DNA from: Lichenostomus cassidix
Taxonomy: Eukaryota > Chordata > Aves > Passeriformes > Meliphagidae
DNA length: 64,000 bases
Assembly (NCBI GenBank): GCA_008360975.2
Contig: CM039182.1
Span: 150,449,858 to 150,513,857 of the forward strand
Direction: 5' to 3'
Each line of letters starts with the position of its first letter. Within the stretch, counting starts at the first letter, position 1. The translations under genes were made by a program, and so were the position numbers. The notes under the pieces were generated by a model that was given only the letters and a program-made list of their open reading frames with translations, was not told the DNA's origin and did not search any database. Positions 54,381-64,000 of the stretch are shown here, one piece after another.

Positions 54381-56633
54381 ATGTGAGGTTAACATCCAGC
54401 CTTTCCTTTTGCCTTTTAAATCATGGAATGGCTGGAATGGAAAAAAAAAGGGAGGAGAAGCGGCTGGAAATTGGGAATACCTCACTCCTGATTCTATCAA
54501 AGGTAAAAACAGGGATTCACTGCCAGGAAAACACTTCCCTTTAAACTGTGCTGTCGCGGGAAGGGAATTCAGGGAGATAAAACAAGCCTTTAGTAAAAAT
54601 ACACAATTTCTGCAGAGAAATCCTGAAAAAAAAATTTTTTCCACACATCCCCACACCCTGGATAATAAACATGCACATGAAAACCTGGAATAAATCCCGA
54701 GCATCACAGGTGAAGGAAAATCTGTCCTAAATCTTTGTCTCTTTCTCATTTTTTAAGGCAGGAAGGTGGGGAAAAAAATCCAAAAAAATCCTACTCCACA
54801 CCCTGCACTGAAATAATAAAATTATCCCTGCCTTGGGAATAAATCCAGGTTTTCCCTCCCTAAAAAAGCAAAATTCTGGCGTTTGGCATCCCAAAGGATT
54901 TTGCGACCAACATTCAAAGAACATCTCGATTTTGGGGCTCATTTTACTGAATCCATAGGGTCCTCCTCCCACCCACATTTGGGGACTTTGTGTGACAATC
55001 CTGGGAAGAGCCATCGGGTTTGCTCTGCCAAGGAGGGAAACAACGCCAGTGCCAATCGATTCCTGGGAATTGAGGCAGGGTCTGGCTCTTGTTTCCCATC
55101 CCCTCAGCGGGTTTGGCTCCAGAGGACATCGGGATAAGAGCACAGAGTGAGGGACACATCCCAGAGGTGCTCCTTTCCTCCACCTCCAGCTCTTTCAAGC
55201 ACAGAATCCAAGATTTCATTTTCTTGCAGAGTTCTGGGCTAATTTCTGACAGTTCCTCCCGTATTCTCCCTGATCACAAGCAGGGATAACCTCTGGAAAA
55301 CTCCTGGAATTTAGATAAGATTAGGGGGAAAAAAAACCTGACAACCCTTCTGAAGGAATATGAAAATATTAATTTCATTTTTTAAGGACACCAAACCCTT
55401 TGGAATGTGTGGACCTTTTACTTCCATCCAGGAATTTTGGTGTCCAAGATCCTCAGGATAGCAACTATAGGATCCAAAAAAATGAGATTCCCAAGGAGCA
55501 GGGATGGATTTCTACCCAATTAACCCATTTAATGATCATTAATCACATTTCCATGGGATTATTTTCCTATCCCTAAATGCACATGGGAAAAAAAAAAACC
55601 CTAAAAAGGGAGGAGAGACCAGGAAAAAGCCTCACAGAAACATGGAATTAATTTTGGAGCTATTTTCTATGTGTGCAGCCCATCATTTTGCTGGAAAATG
55701 ACATTTTCTGCCTGAAAATCTGGAAATGGGGTTGGAATTCTGACACCAAAAAAAATACAGGGAAGAATTTGGGATTTATCCTCTGAACAAAATCCACCTG
55801 GAAAATGATCACCTGATGTTACACTGGTTTAATTCAGTCAAATAAAAACATCTCATGTCCCAAGCAATGAAACACTGCAGGAACCTCAACTTCCTACTCC
55901 AATAAATTTCCAAATCCAATGTTTAAGTCCAAACACTGGGAAAAGCCAGGCAGAGCAGCAGCAGGAAGTTTTCCCCTGGAATTCCAAAACATTTTGCTGT
56001 GAGACACTTGAAACAACTCATTCCAATATTTTTAACCCCCCAAAAAAAATCCCACAGCCAGCCTGATCCCAAAATTACTTTTATTTTGGACCAGGAGATG
56101 TTTTCCATTGAAAATTCCTCTCTCCAAAAAGTGTTCAGCAGCATTTTGTGGGATTATCATAAATAACATGGAGCTGGGGCTAAACTGCATTTTTCTGACT
56201 GCAGAGATTCCCAGGATGCTCCCAACCCTGCCTCAGTTTCCCTGCTGCTCTTCATTTTCTGGATGTAAAATTCCAGGGCTTCGTCCAAATTTGGGGTTGG
56301 AAAAGCAAAAGGAAAGGAAAATGTGCTGGGAAAAGGGAATTTTTGGGTCTCTGGAGGGAAGCCAGAAGGCAAAAATAAACAGGAGGAAAGGAGTTGTGCA
56401 TGGATCTGGCAGTTCTGGCACGGGATCACCTCATTCACCAGGAAAAAAGGGGATATTAGGGTAAAAATTGCAGTGAAGCTCTGCAATCCCAAAATTTCCC
56501 ATCCCATCTTGCTGTTTTTCCTGCTGGCTGGGAAGCTAACAACAAACACAGGCAGGAGGTCAGGGAAAGGCAAGGAAAATCTCAACATTCCAGAACATGA
56601 GTTGGAAGCTGAAAAGATGAAGTTGATGGATTG
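54381..56633. other. no gene seen; long spacer with weak islands
   Basis: Possible small islands: 54870-54960 (TTCTGGCGTTTGGC, TTTTGCGACCAACATTC, CATCTCGATTTTGGGG) and 55515-55585 (CCATTTAATGATCATTAATC). Elsewhere it is A+T-rich spacer with no element recognised. Confidence 0.35.
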
Positions 56634-57470
56634 AAGCTGAAGGAAGGAAGATTTTGGTGGGATGTTGGGAAAAGTTCTTTTTTTTTCTTTTTCTTTCTTT
56701 TTCTTTCTTTTTTTTCTTTCTTTTTCTTTCTTTTTTTTTCCTTTCTTTTTCTTTATTTTCCTTTCTTTTTCTTTCTTTTTTTTTCTTTCTTTTTCTTTCT
56801 TTTTCTTTCTTTTTTTTCTTTATTTTCCTTTCTTTTTCCTTTCTTTCTTTCTTTCTTTCTTCTTCTTTCTTTTTCTTTCTTTTTCTTTCTTTTCTTTCTT
56901 CTTTTCTTTTCTTTTCTTTCTTTTTCTTTCTTTTCTTTCTTTTTTTTTTTCTTTCTTTTTTCTTTTTTTTTCTTTTCTTTTTTTTCTTTTTTCTTTCTTT
57001 TCTTTCTTTTCTCTTTCTTTCTTTTCTTTCTTTTTCTTTCTTTTTTTCTTTCTTTTTCTTTCTTTTTCTTTTTCTTTCTTTTCTTTTTCTTTCTTTTTTT
57101 TCTTTCTTTTACTTTCTTTTTCTTTCTTTTTCTTTCTTTTTCTTTCTTTCTTTTTCTTTCTTTTTCTTTCTTTTTCTTTCTTTTTTTCCTTTCTTTTTCT
57201 TTCTTTTTCTTTTTCTTTTTCTTTCTTTTTCTTTCTTTTTCTTTATTTTTCTTTATTTTTCTTTATTTTATTTTTCTTTATTTTATTTTTCTTTATTTTT
57301 TTTTCTCTTCCATGTGAAGATGGTGAGACCCTGGAATGGAATTCCCAGAGAAGCTGTGGTTTCTCCATCCCTGGAAGTGTCCAAAGCCAGGAGAGTTTTG
57401 CCTGATCCTGACAAGAATGAGATTGTCTTTAAGCCCTTTTCAACCCAAATCATTCCACGATTTTATGATT
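56634..57470 (+). mobile_element. CR1 3' fragment split by an internal CTTT expansion
   Basis: Left part 56634-56677 translates as KEGRFWWDVGKSSF, matching the LPEGRxRWDIGKEFFP segment of sister copies. Right part 57308-57470 translates as [20 protein letters not shown] then LEVSKA, and ends TTCAACCCAAATCATTCCAC then GATTTTATGATTT. Between them, at the Glu-Phe-Phe-Pro codons, lies a 630-bp CTTT array. Almost no CR1 sequence is missing at the junctions, so the array grew in place. Confidence 0.9.
56678..57307 (-). repeat. CTTT/CTTTTT polypyrimidine array
   Basis: About 630 bp, pyrimidine apart from rare A (TTTATTTT phases, mostly after 57240). The units vary between CTTT, CTTTTT and longer T runs. 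On the minus strand it is all-purine AAAG. Mirror symmetry makes triplex DNA possible in principle. The F/S/L-rich frames of 228-279 codons are artefacts. Confidence 0.97.
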
Positions 57471-58589
57471 TCTCCAGTAAAAAAAAAAAATAAACAAAAT
57501 ATTGAACAACCTGACTTCAGTCTGGATTTTTATTCCGGATTTTTTTGACATCCCGAGGCAGGATGGAGCCAGGGAATTTGGCAGAGCTCTGAGGGCTGCA
57601 GCAGGGCTTGGCCCCGAAATTCTGCAGGGAATCAGAGGTGGCATTCAAACTGTGCAATTCCTCACATCCTTTCTTTTCCCACCTCCTCTCAATCCCGCTG
57701 CTCCCTCTCCCCTTTTTCCCGCTGAGGAATTCCAAACGCCACCGGATTTCATCCCACACGGGCAGACCAGGAGCATCCCCACCCCCGGCTGAATGCAGAG
57801 GTGGGGAAATAAATAAATTGAGGGAGAGTTGGAGAAATAAATAAATAAATTCCGGAGGCAGCCCTTTGTTTTGCAGCCATCCCTGTTTATTGCACAGGAG
57901 GAAAACTGAGGAGGGGAAAAAAGGAGGAATAGAGGCAAAAAAAAGGGTTAAAAGCTGCCTTATTTCATGTGAATATTCGTAGGTTTTTCCTTCTTTTGGG
58001 GTTTTTCCTTCTTTTTGGGTCTTTTCTTTCCCATTCCCTGCTCCAGTGGAAATGCCTGCTGCGGAAAGGTGAATTTGTTTTGTTTTCCTGGATTTTTTTG
58101 TGACTGCAGAGGAGCAGTTTTGATTCCCTGGAGGTCACCGGATCCTCCCTGCACCTGGGATGTCTCCAGATGCCCTCCAAGGCCCTTGGATTCTCCTTCT
58201 TCTGTCCCAAATCCCCTTTTTTTTCTTTTTTTTTTTCTGCAAACTTGGCAGAAAAATCATTCCATTCCCTGCAATTCTCACCCCTTTTTCCTGGATTTGG
58301 TAGAAATCCAGCAACGTGTTGCTGTAATTTTGGGATATTTAAGTGCTCCTGGGGAAAATTGGTTTAAAGACAGGGTGGGTTGGGATAAAATTCCTCTTTC
58401 CACGGTTTCTCCTGGATTTTTAGGATGCTTCATCATCACCTGGAAGGGTCAAATGACAGCAGAGTCACTGCCTTGACCTCCAGATGGATTGGGGTCATCC
58501 CAGATTCCTGCTGTTCTCCTGGAATGGGGTTTTCCAGCCACTCCAGCATTCCAGAGCTCCTCTACCAAGCAGGATCAGACAAGAAGAGC
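57471..58589. other. no gene seen; spacer with short simple repeats
   Basis: A run at 57480-57490; AAAT microsatellite at about 57807-57850; CTTCTTTTGGGGTTTTTC doubled at about 57990-58020; T runs at about 58217-58238. No gene. Confidence 0.45.
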
Positions 58590-58672
58590 CAAAAAACCAA
58601 AACCAAAAACAAAAACAAAAAACAAAAAACCCAGAAAAAACAAAAAAAAAACCAAAAAAAACCCCCAAAACA
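58590..58672 (+). repeat. A-rich AAAAAC-type simple repeat
   Basis: AAAACCAAAACC, AAAAACAAAAAC and longer A runs, ending AAAACCCCCAAAAC. It produces the KTKTKNKNKKQ segment of a 280-codon frame, judged spurious. Confidence 0.9.
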
Positions 58673-59448
58673 GGGTGAAGGGACCTTTAAAATGATAATA
58701 AAAAAAGCCAATTCCCTTACTGGAGGAAATTTTTTTAAATTCCATGGATTTTTAACATCTCAAAATGACCACAGCAATGTCCCTTCCTCCCAAGGACATT
58801 CCTTTGGGAATCAAGGGGATGGAGAGGAGACAAAATATCCTGGTTTTGTCAATGCTGGGCATCACATCCCAAATCCAGGTGAGCCCAGAGCAAGGTTGGA
58901 TTCTCACCTTTCCCACAGCAATCCAAGCCAAATGATGGACCAAGGATGGAGCTTTTCCCCCTGGATTCTCCCTGGACAGCAAAATGGCAGCACCAAAGGC
59001 TGGTTCCTTTCCAGGACCATTTGTATTTTGAAAGGGGACAAAACAATTTTGACACTCTGGGCTGGGAATTCCTGTCTTTCCCAAAGCTGCTCCATGGCAA
59101 AACTTCCCATTCACATTCTCTGGAGTGGTTTAGATTGGGGGAAACTTCTGGAAATCTCTCCTGCACTCCCCCCATCCTCAAAAAAACCAGATTTAAGGAA
59201 TTGTTTGCACTTCCAGGAATTTTTTTGTACTTCTAAAAAAAAAAAAAAAATTGAATTTTCAGTTTAAAAAAGAAATCCAGAGGATTTTTCGTTGTCGTTT
59301 TTCATAGGAAAACCTTTCCCAGTCCTGTTCTGTGATTTTTGGAAGCATACCGATGTTTTCAAGTGTCTAAAAGTTATCCAGGGGAGGATTTCCATGAGCA
59401 ACCGTCGTGGATGACTTTTCACCTTTGGGGGAATGGTTGGATTTGTGT
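58673..59448. other. no gene seen; unannotated spacer
   Basis: A run near 59236-59250. Nothing recognised. Confidence 0.4.
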
Positions 59449-59662
59449 CAGGGGAGGTTTAGGTTGGATATCAAAAAAAGGTTCTTCCTCCAAAGGGTGG
59501 TCAGACACAGGAACAAGATTCCCAGGGAATCATCACAGCTCAAGGAATGTTTGGGAAACACTCTCAGGCACCTGGTGGGATTTTTGGGATGTCCTGTGCA
59601 GGGTCTGGGGTTGGACTCGCTGACCCTTGTCCCTTCCATCTGGGATATTTTGTGATTTCAGG
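59449..59662 (+). mobile_element. CR1 3' fragment (third 3'-end variant)
   Basis: Reads GRFRLDIKKRFFLQRVVRHR then NKIPRESSQLKECLGNTLRH. The 3' end (GGGTCTGGGGTTGGACTCGC, TGACCCTTGTCCCTTCCATC, TTTTGTGATTTC) differs from both main lineages, so it is probably a separate subfamily. Confidence 0.85.
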
Positions 59663-59794
59663 ATTCACACATTCATCTGTGTGATTCCCAATCTCCCTCA
59701 GACTTTGCTGGGAATCACTTAGAAAATGACTTCACATTTCTGCTCTCAAAGAACATTTTCTAATCCCGAAAGGAGTCCTGAGGATGTGCCTTGA

Positions 59795-60760
59795 GTGCAT
59801 CCCTGCCGTGTTTACAAACACATCCGAGCGCCGCGGATCAGCCTCGGCAACGCTGCCGGATGCAAATTGGATAAACTCAAGTCAATGAAGCCAGAGGGTT
59901 TCCCAGCAGCCCCACGATCTCTACATTCCAATGTGTATTTATCCAACTAATCTTCAAGATATTAGGGATAATCTTTGCCATTTTTCCTTAACGAACGCCT
60001 GACAGGCTTGCCTGGAAGCTGCTCCTGCAGGGACCACCGGAGAGGAGAAATCAGATATCCCAGCTCCAATCGTTTATCACCATCAGATCAGGGACAGAGC
60101 TTTCTCCCAGGTCTCTTCCCTCAATAATTCCCAGCATGTTCAGTTGTTAACCTCACTTAGCCTCCAGCAGAGCCTGGGAGACCAAATCAGGAAGGTTTAC
60201 TTGTTATTCCCCTGCTGCTCCATGTTGGGAATTTCAGGGCAGAGCGAGATAAGGAGGGAGGGCAAAGAGGGATGGGGGAATCCTTAAAAATCTTGGCCAC
60301 AAGCTGGATTTTCCTTGAACTGTGTCACTCTCCCAGTGAGTCAGGAGGAATTTCTCGCTTGTTATCAGCTCCCAGCCGAGGGCTGTGACCTCATTAGCTC
60401 TCCCAGACGAAGGAAAAAGGGATGCCAGCCAAGGATGCTGCAGGAGTGGGGAGTTGGTGGAGCAAGGGATGCTGCCATGAGCAGACAGAATTCCCAGTGA
60501 AGGGATTCTGCTCCCTCCAGCCGCCAGGTTTTCCCCACACCCATCCTGATGCTCATCCAGGCTGTGTCTCCTTTCAGAGCACTCCTATCCAAGCCTGCAT
60601 CCCACAGGGTTCCCAAAATCCCTGAGTTAGCAGGAGACAGTGCCACGGACCTGACCAAATTCTGTGTCCATTAACTACTTAACAAAATTCCCTGTGCCAG
60701 CCCTCCGCCTCCAGCACATCCAAGTTAATTCCCTTCCTCATTTCCAGGCCCAAAGCCAAG
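59795..60760. promoter_or_regulatory. candidate conserved non-coding island cluster
   Basis: 59820-59870: CATCCGAGCGCCGCGG, CCTCGGCAACGCTGCCGG (seven CpGs in about 43 bases), then octamer ATGCAAAT at 59860-59867. 59930-60120: TGTGTATTTATCCAACTAAT, TTAACGAACGCCTGACAGG, CCAATCGTTTATCACCATC. 60290-60420: TTTCTCGCTTGTTATCAGC, GACCTCATTAGCTCTCC. 60640-60740: CCATTAACTACTTAACAAAA and CCAAGTTAATTCCC. The 60425-60640 part is less distinctive. Confidence 0.45.
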
Positions 60761-61683
60761 GCACATCTTTGTTTTCCCTCCTATCCTTGGAGTATTTGGG
60801 TTGGGAAAGGATGAGCACTGCAGCATCCTGAGCTTTTTTAACCCCATACCTGCATCACACTCTGGCTACAAATATCTAGGAATATCCACAGTATAATTCC
60901 ATGAACAAAACAAATCCTCCATGGAAAAATCCACCTGCTGGGCTGAGTGACTCAACACTTTCCTGCTGCTTTGGGGTTGTTTTTCCCCTTCCAGATTCCA
61001 TCTGGGATCCTCAGTTATTCCTAATTTGTGGGACATGGGAATTCTGGAAGCTCCCAGATCAGGCCATACCCCCATTCCCTCAGCCTATCCCTGTTTTAGG
61101 GTGAATCCCAGCACAGGTTCCACCTGTGCTCTGCATCTTGGGTTCATCCAGCTGGACATCCAGTTGGAAAACAGCAAATCCTCCAGAAAGGCCAGTTTAG
61201 CAGACAAATGGGATAGGATTTTCGGGAGATACTTCAGATCACTAAGATGAGCAACTCCTAGATGTCCATTCCTGCTGTCACTTTGCAGGAGCCACCACCT
61301 CATGCTGTCCCTCAAACTGGAACCACGATGACAATTCCCACCAAACCCAGTTCCACCCACCCCAAACCTGCCCTCCCTGGAATTGCCACCCACGTCCACC
61401 ACATTTTCGTGGTTGGAATGAACACCAAAAATATTAATTTGGATACTAAACGGGGTCTTGGAGGAGTTTGGACCACCAAGATTAGAAGCCACGGCAAATC
61501 CTCAGAGCAGTTTAATTGACAGTGAAGGATCTTCAATGGATCTTGACAGCTTGTCCAGATTGTCACTGACAAGGTGTGACTGACAGCTCTTTACTCTTTC
61601 CCAGGATGGTGTGGGTGTGGAGATTGAATTCCATACGTCTGGATTAAATTCCTTGGGATAATCAGGTCATTTTTCTGTCATGT
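60761..61683. other. no gene seen; unannotated spacer
   Basis: Nothing recognised. An 85-codon plus-strand frame at 61262 is not convincing. Confidence 0.4.
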
Positions 61684-62230
61684 TTGTATCAAAACCAGCA
61701 TGGGCAGGAGGACCAGCAAAGGGGACATTGCCCTGTGCTGGCATTGCTGAGGGACCTCAAATTCTGGGAGCAGTTTTGAGCTCCTCATGACAAGAAAGAC
61801 GTTGAGTTCAGGGAAGGAAACAGAGCTAGGAAGGGTCTGGAGCACCAGAAGAGGCTGAGGGAACTCAGGGGGCTCATCCTGGAGAAAAGGAAGCTCAGGG
61901 GAACCTTCTGGCTCTTCCCAACTCCATGACATGAGGGTGGAGCCAGGTTGGGATCAGGCTTTGCTCCCAGGGGACAAGGGACAGGACAAGAGGGAATGGC
62001 CTCAAGCTGTGCCAGGAGAGGTTCAGGCTGGACATCGGGATGAATTTCTTCATGGAAAGGGTTGTCAAGCATTGGAATAGGCCCAGGGAGGTGGTGGAGT
62101 CCCCATCCCTGGAGGTGTCCAAGGAAGGACTGGACCTGGCACTCAGTGCTCTGGTGTGGTTGACAAGGTGGGGATCAGTCACAGGCTGGATTCTTGGAGG
62201 CCTTTTCCAAATTTAATGATTCCATTCCAT
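61684..62230 (+). mobile_element. CR1 ORF2 C-terminal remnant, long copy (REVVES lineage)
   Basis: Begins inside the region TTTGTATCAAAACCAGCATGG, then GAGGACCAGCAAAGGGGACA, the zone that follows the reverse-transcriptase palm, and continues to the 3' end. The translated end reads RFRLDIGMNFFMERVVKHWN then REVVESPSLEVSKEGLDL. Upstream frames are shifted. It finishes GGCCTTTTCCAAATTTAATG then ATTCCATTCCATGG. Confidence 0.9.
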
Positions 62231-63439
62231 GGTTGTATTCCATAATCTCCTGGGTAGAGACAAACCAGACCTCTTGCTTTGCCCTTTGGGATGAGGAATC
62301 AGGATTCCAAAGGCTCATGGACCTCAGTGTCAGTGACCCTGGGCATGGCATGGAGAGCATGGCAGAGACCTTTGCAGACATCCAGGTGAGCTGGTTTGTG
62401 ACTTCCCAAAGACTCACCCAGTCCATTTGCATCCCATTTTGAAGTGGATCCTGGCTGAGGCTCCTGTCTCACCTGCAAGATTGGTTCAAATCCTGCTTTG
62501 GATTCCCAGCTCAACCCCCACCTGCACCACTGGGTTAACTGGAGTCCTTGGATGAAGGCCTGCAATTCTTGTTCTAGTCCAAGAAACAAGAAATCCTCAG
62601 GAATCCATGAATGAGGAATTTCACTTCATAGGATCTTTCTTCAAACAGCTGGAGATAAAGTCACTGTCCCCTCCAGCCAGGTGAGACACAATCCTCTCAC
62701 CTCCTTTACTTTGAGTGTCTTCTACTAAAATTAAATTGAATTTTCTTGTTGTTCTCACTCCATGAAACCCTCTCGGGCCACCATCTTTGATTTTGAGGTG
62801 TCCTTCCCTCTCCTTTGTCCCTCTGAGTCTGGAATGTTCTGATCCATGGGGATTTCCCCACTGCTTTCCATCATCCTTCCAACAGATTCACCACATCTCC
62901 CTGCCAGACTTTCCTCTGAGAACAGAATCTGTTCAGGAAGGACCCCAAAGAGTTAACACTCCTCCATGGTTATCCAGGACCTTCTCTGGGTGCAGCTCCC
63001 CTGGAGCCAGGAATCCTGCTGAGGTTTTCCGCAGGGCGACAGAGCCACTTAGTCCGCGCCGCCGTCGGGAGCAGGGATGGGGCTGAAAGTAGATCCCCTT
63101 TCAGGTGACACTGAGGAGGCCAGATTGGGTTTCTCCTGAGGGAGGAGGGGGTGAGGAGCAGCCCAAGGAGAAGGTGGATCCAGAGGCCTGGGAGGGACAA
63201 GGTGGCATCTGGCACAGTCACACAAACTCCGGCCATTTGTTTGACCTATCGCTTGATGACTCCACCAGCTTGAAAAGTGGGATAACCATGGGTTCAACAA
63301 TTTGCTGGGAATCTTCAGAGAAGGATGAAGAAGCCTCCACCTTGGTTTGAGTCAGCCCCTTGGTGGGAAGCTCAGGAGGTGTCAAGCAGGAAGTGGGTGG
63401 GATGATCCAAAGTGACACAGTGCCCAGAGAGAGGAAATC
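62231..63439. other. no gene seen; spacer with a CpG knot
   Basis: 63028-63072 has about seven CpGs (GCAGGGCGACAG, GTCCGCGCCGCCGTCGGG). The rest is ordinary. Confidence 0.4.
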
Positions 63440-64000
63440 CAAGGGCAAACCCTTGGAAGTTTGCAGATGACACCAAGTTGGGTGAGATGTTGATCTCCTG
63501 GAGGGCAGGAAGGCTCTGCAGAGGGATCAGGACAGGCTGGAATGATAGGCCAAGGTCCATGATATGAAGGACCACAAAGCCAACTCCTGTTGGGTCACAA
63601 CAACTCCCTGCAGCTCCAGCCTAGGGGATGAGAGGCTGGAAAGCTTCCTGTCAGAAAAGGACCTGGAGGTGCTGGTTGACAGCAGCTGAACATGAGCTCA
63701 GCTGTGCCCAGGTGGCCAAGAAGGCCACAGGGCCAGGGCAGTGATTGTCCCCCTGTCCTGGCATTGCTGGGGCACCGCCAATCCTGGAAACACTTTTGGA
63801 TCTTCATGACAGGAAAGACCTTGAGATGCTGGAGCATGTCCAGGGAAGGGAAGGTGGGACCTGAGGAAGGGTCTGGAGCACCAGGAGCACCTGAGGGAGC
63901 TGGGGGGATCAGCCTGGAGAAAAGGAGGCTCATGGGAGATCTTCTGGCTCTCCACAACCCTCTAACAGGAGAGGGGAGCCAGGTGGGAGTCAGGATCTGC
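63440..64000 (+). mobile_element. CR1 ORF2 remnant including the FADD catalytic box; runs off the right edge
   Basis: KFADDTKLG is encoded at about 63457-63483 (Phe-Ala-Asp-Asp at 63460-63471), the conserved active-site box of non-LTR reverse transcriptases. Downstream blocks GAGGGCAGGAAGGCTCTGCA, CAGAAAAGGACCTGGAGGTG, GCCCAGGTGGCCAAGAAGGC and GCCTGGAGAAAAGGAGGCTC continue in family order. Frameshifts and a stop after GTTGACAGCAGC show it is inactive. The 3' end lies beyond 64000. Confidence 0.92.

Noticed and set aside
56631..57493. Phe/Ser/Leu-rich frames of 228-279 codons resembling membrane proteins
   Set aside because: They are translations of the CTTT array inside a CR1 copy; all three phases are open.
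58425..59267. 280-codon plus-strand frame with a Lys/Gln/Asn-rich middle
   Set aside because: The middle is the AAAAAC simple repeat. The ends have no recognisable domain and no promoter, splice or poly(A) context.
62440..62500. Possible tRNA: GGTTCAAATCC resembles a B box
   Set aside because: No A box at the right distance and no cloverleaf arms can be drawn.
1..64000. CRISPR array, prokaryotic operon or phage system
   Set aside because: Repeats are contiguous simple or tandem sequences without unique spacers. CR1 content and the absence of coding density mark this as vertebrate nuclear DNA.
1..64000. Orientation bias of CR1 copies (the first few all minus, the last several all plus) as a replication or transcription signal
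   Set aside because: Both orientations are mixed through the middle and the numbers at each end are small, so chance is sufficient.

Overview
The window reads as vertebrate nuclear DNA, most likely from a bird and probably a songbird. The evidence is the interspersed-repeat content. Roughly three dozen fragments of the CR1 non-LTR retrotransposon are visible on both strands, no Alu, B1 or L1-type element is recognisable, and many CR1 copies end in the avian 3' signature (the complement of ATGGTTTGGGTTGGAAGG followed by ATTC/ATGATTC repeats). The species and locus are inference. I see no intact protein-coding gene, no convincing exon, no tRNA or rRNA and nothing prokaryotic (no operon, no CRISPR array). 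Every long open frame is a by-product of a simple repeat, a tandem repeat or a CR1 remnant.

Layout. 0-16 kb is dominated by large simple-sequence arrays: GGGAT (3.8-4.5 kb), a 9-mer (5.9-6.0 kb), a roughly 330-bp tandem repeat (7.7-8.7 kb), CCATCT (9.7-10.9 kb), GGGAAA (13.1-13.4 kb) and TATATC (14.6-15.2 kb). 16-52 kb is a mosaic of 5'-truncated CR1 pieces, unremarkable spacer, and islands of different texture. These islands are A+T-rich with many TAAT/ATTA homeodomain-type words, TTTATT/AATAAA words and retained CpGs. In the feature list they are called candidate conserved non-coding elements. That label is a judgement of sequence texture only; conservation was not tested. 52-64 kb has more islands, a 630-bp CTTT array inside a CR1 copy, and two longer CR1 ORF2 remnants, the last running off the right edge.

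Two CR1 lineages can be told apart by the translated end of ORF2. One reads [20 protein letters not shown]...REVVESPSLEVSKE. The other reads WDIGKEFFPxRVVxPWN...PREAVAAPSLEVSK. A third type of fragment (43.9-44.5 kb) comes from the N-terminal part of the reverse transcriptase.

The most interesting signals are: (1) a homeodomain-site-rich block present twice, 1,021 bp apart, 57 of 60 bases identical, in otherwise different flanks; (2) repeated evidence that microsatellites arose inside CR1 copies at identifiable codons or in the 3' tail (GGTTT, ATT, GGAGA, CTTT); (3) a 141-bp internal CR1 segment duplicated 2,019 bp away with one mismatch; (4) a palindromic POU/octamer site, a nuclear-receptor half-site cluster and several short perfect inverted repeats in or near the islands. 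Taken together, the window looks like an intergenic or intronic regulatory landscape. The target gene is not identifiable from this sequence.
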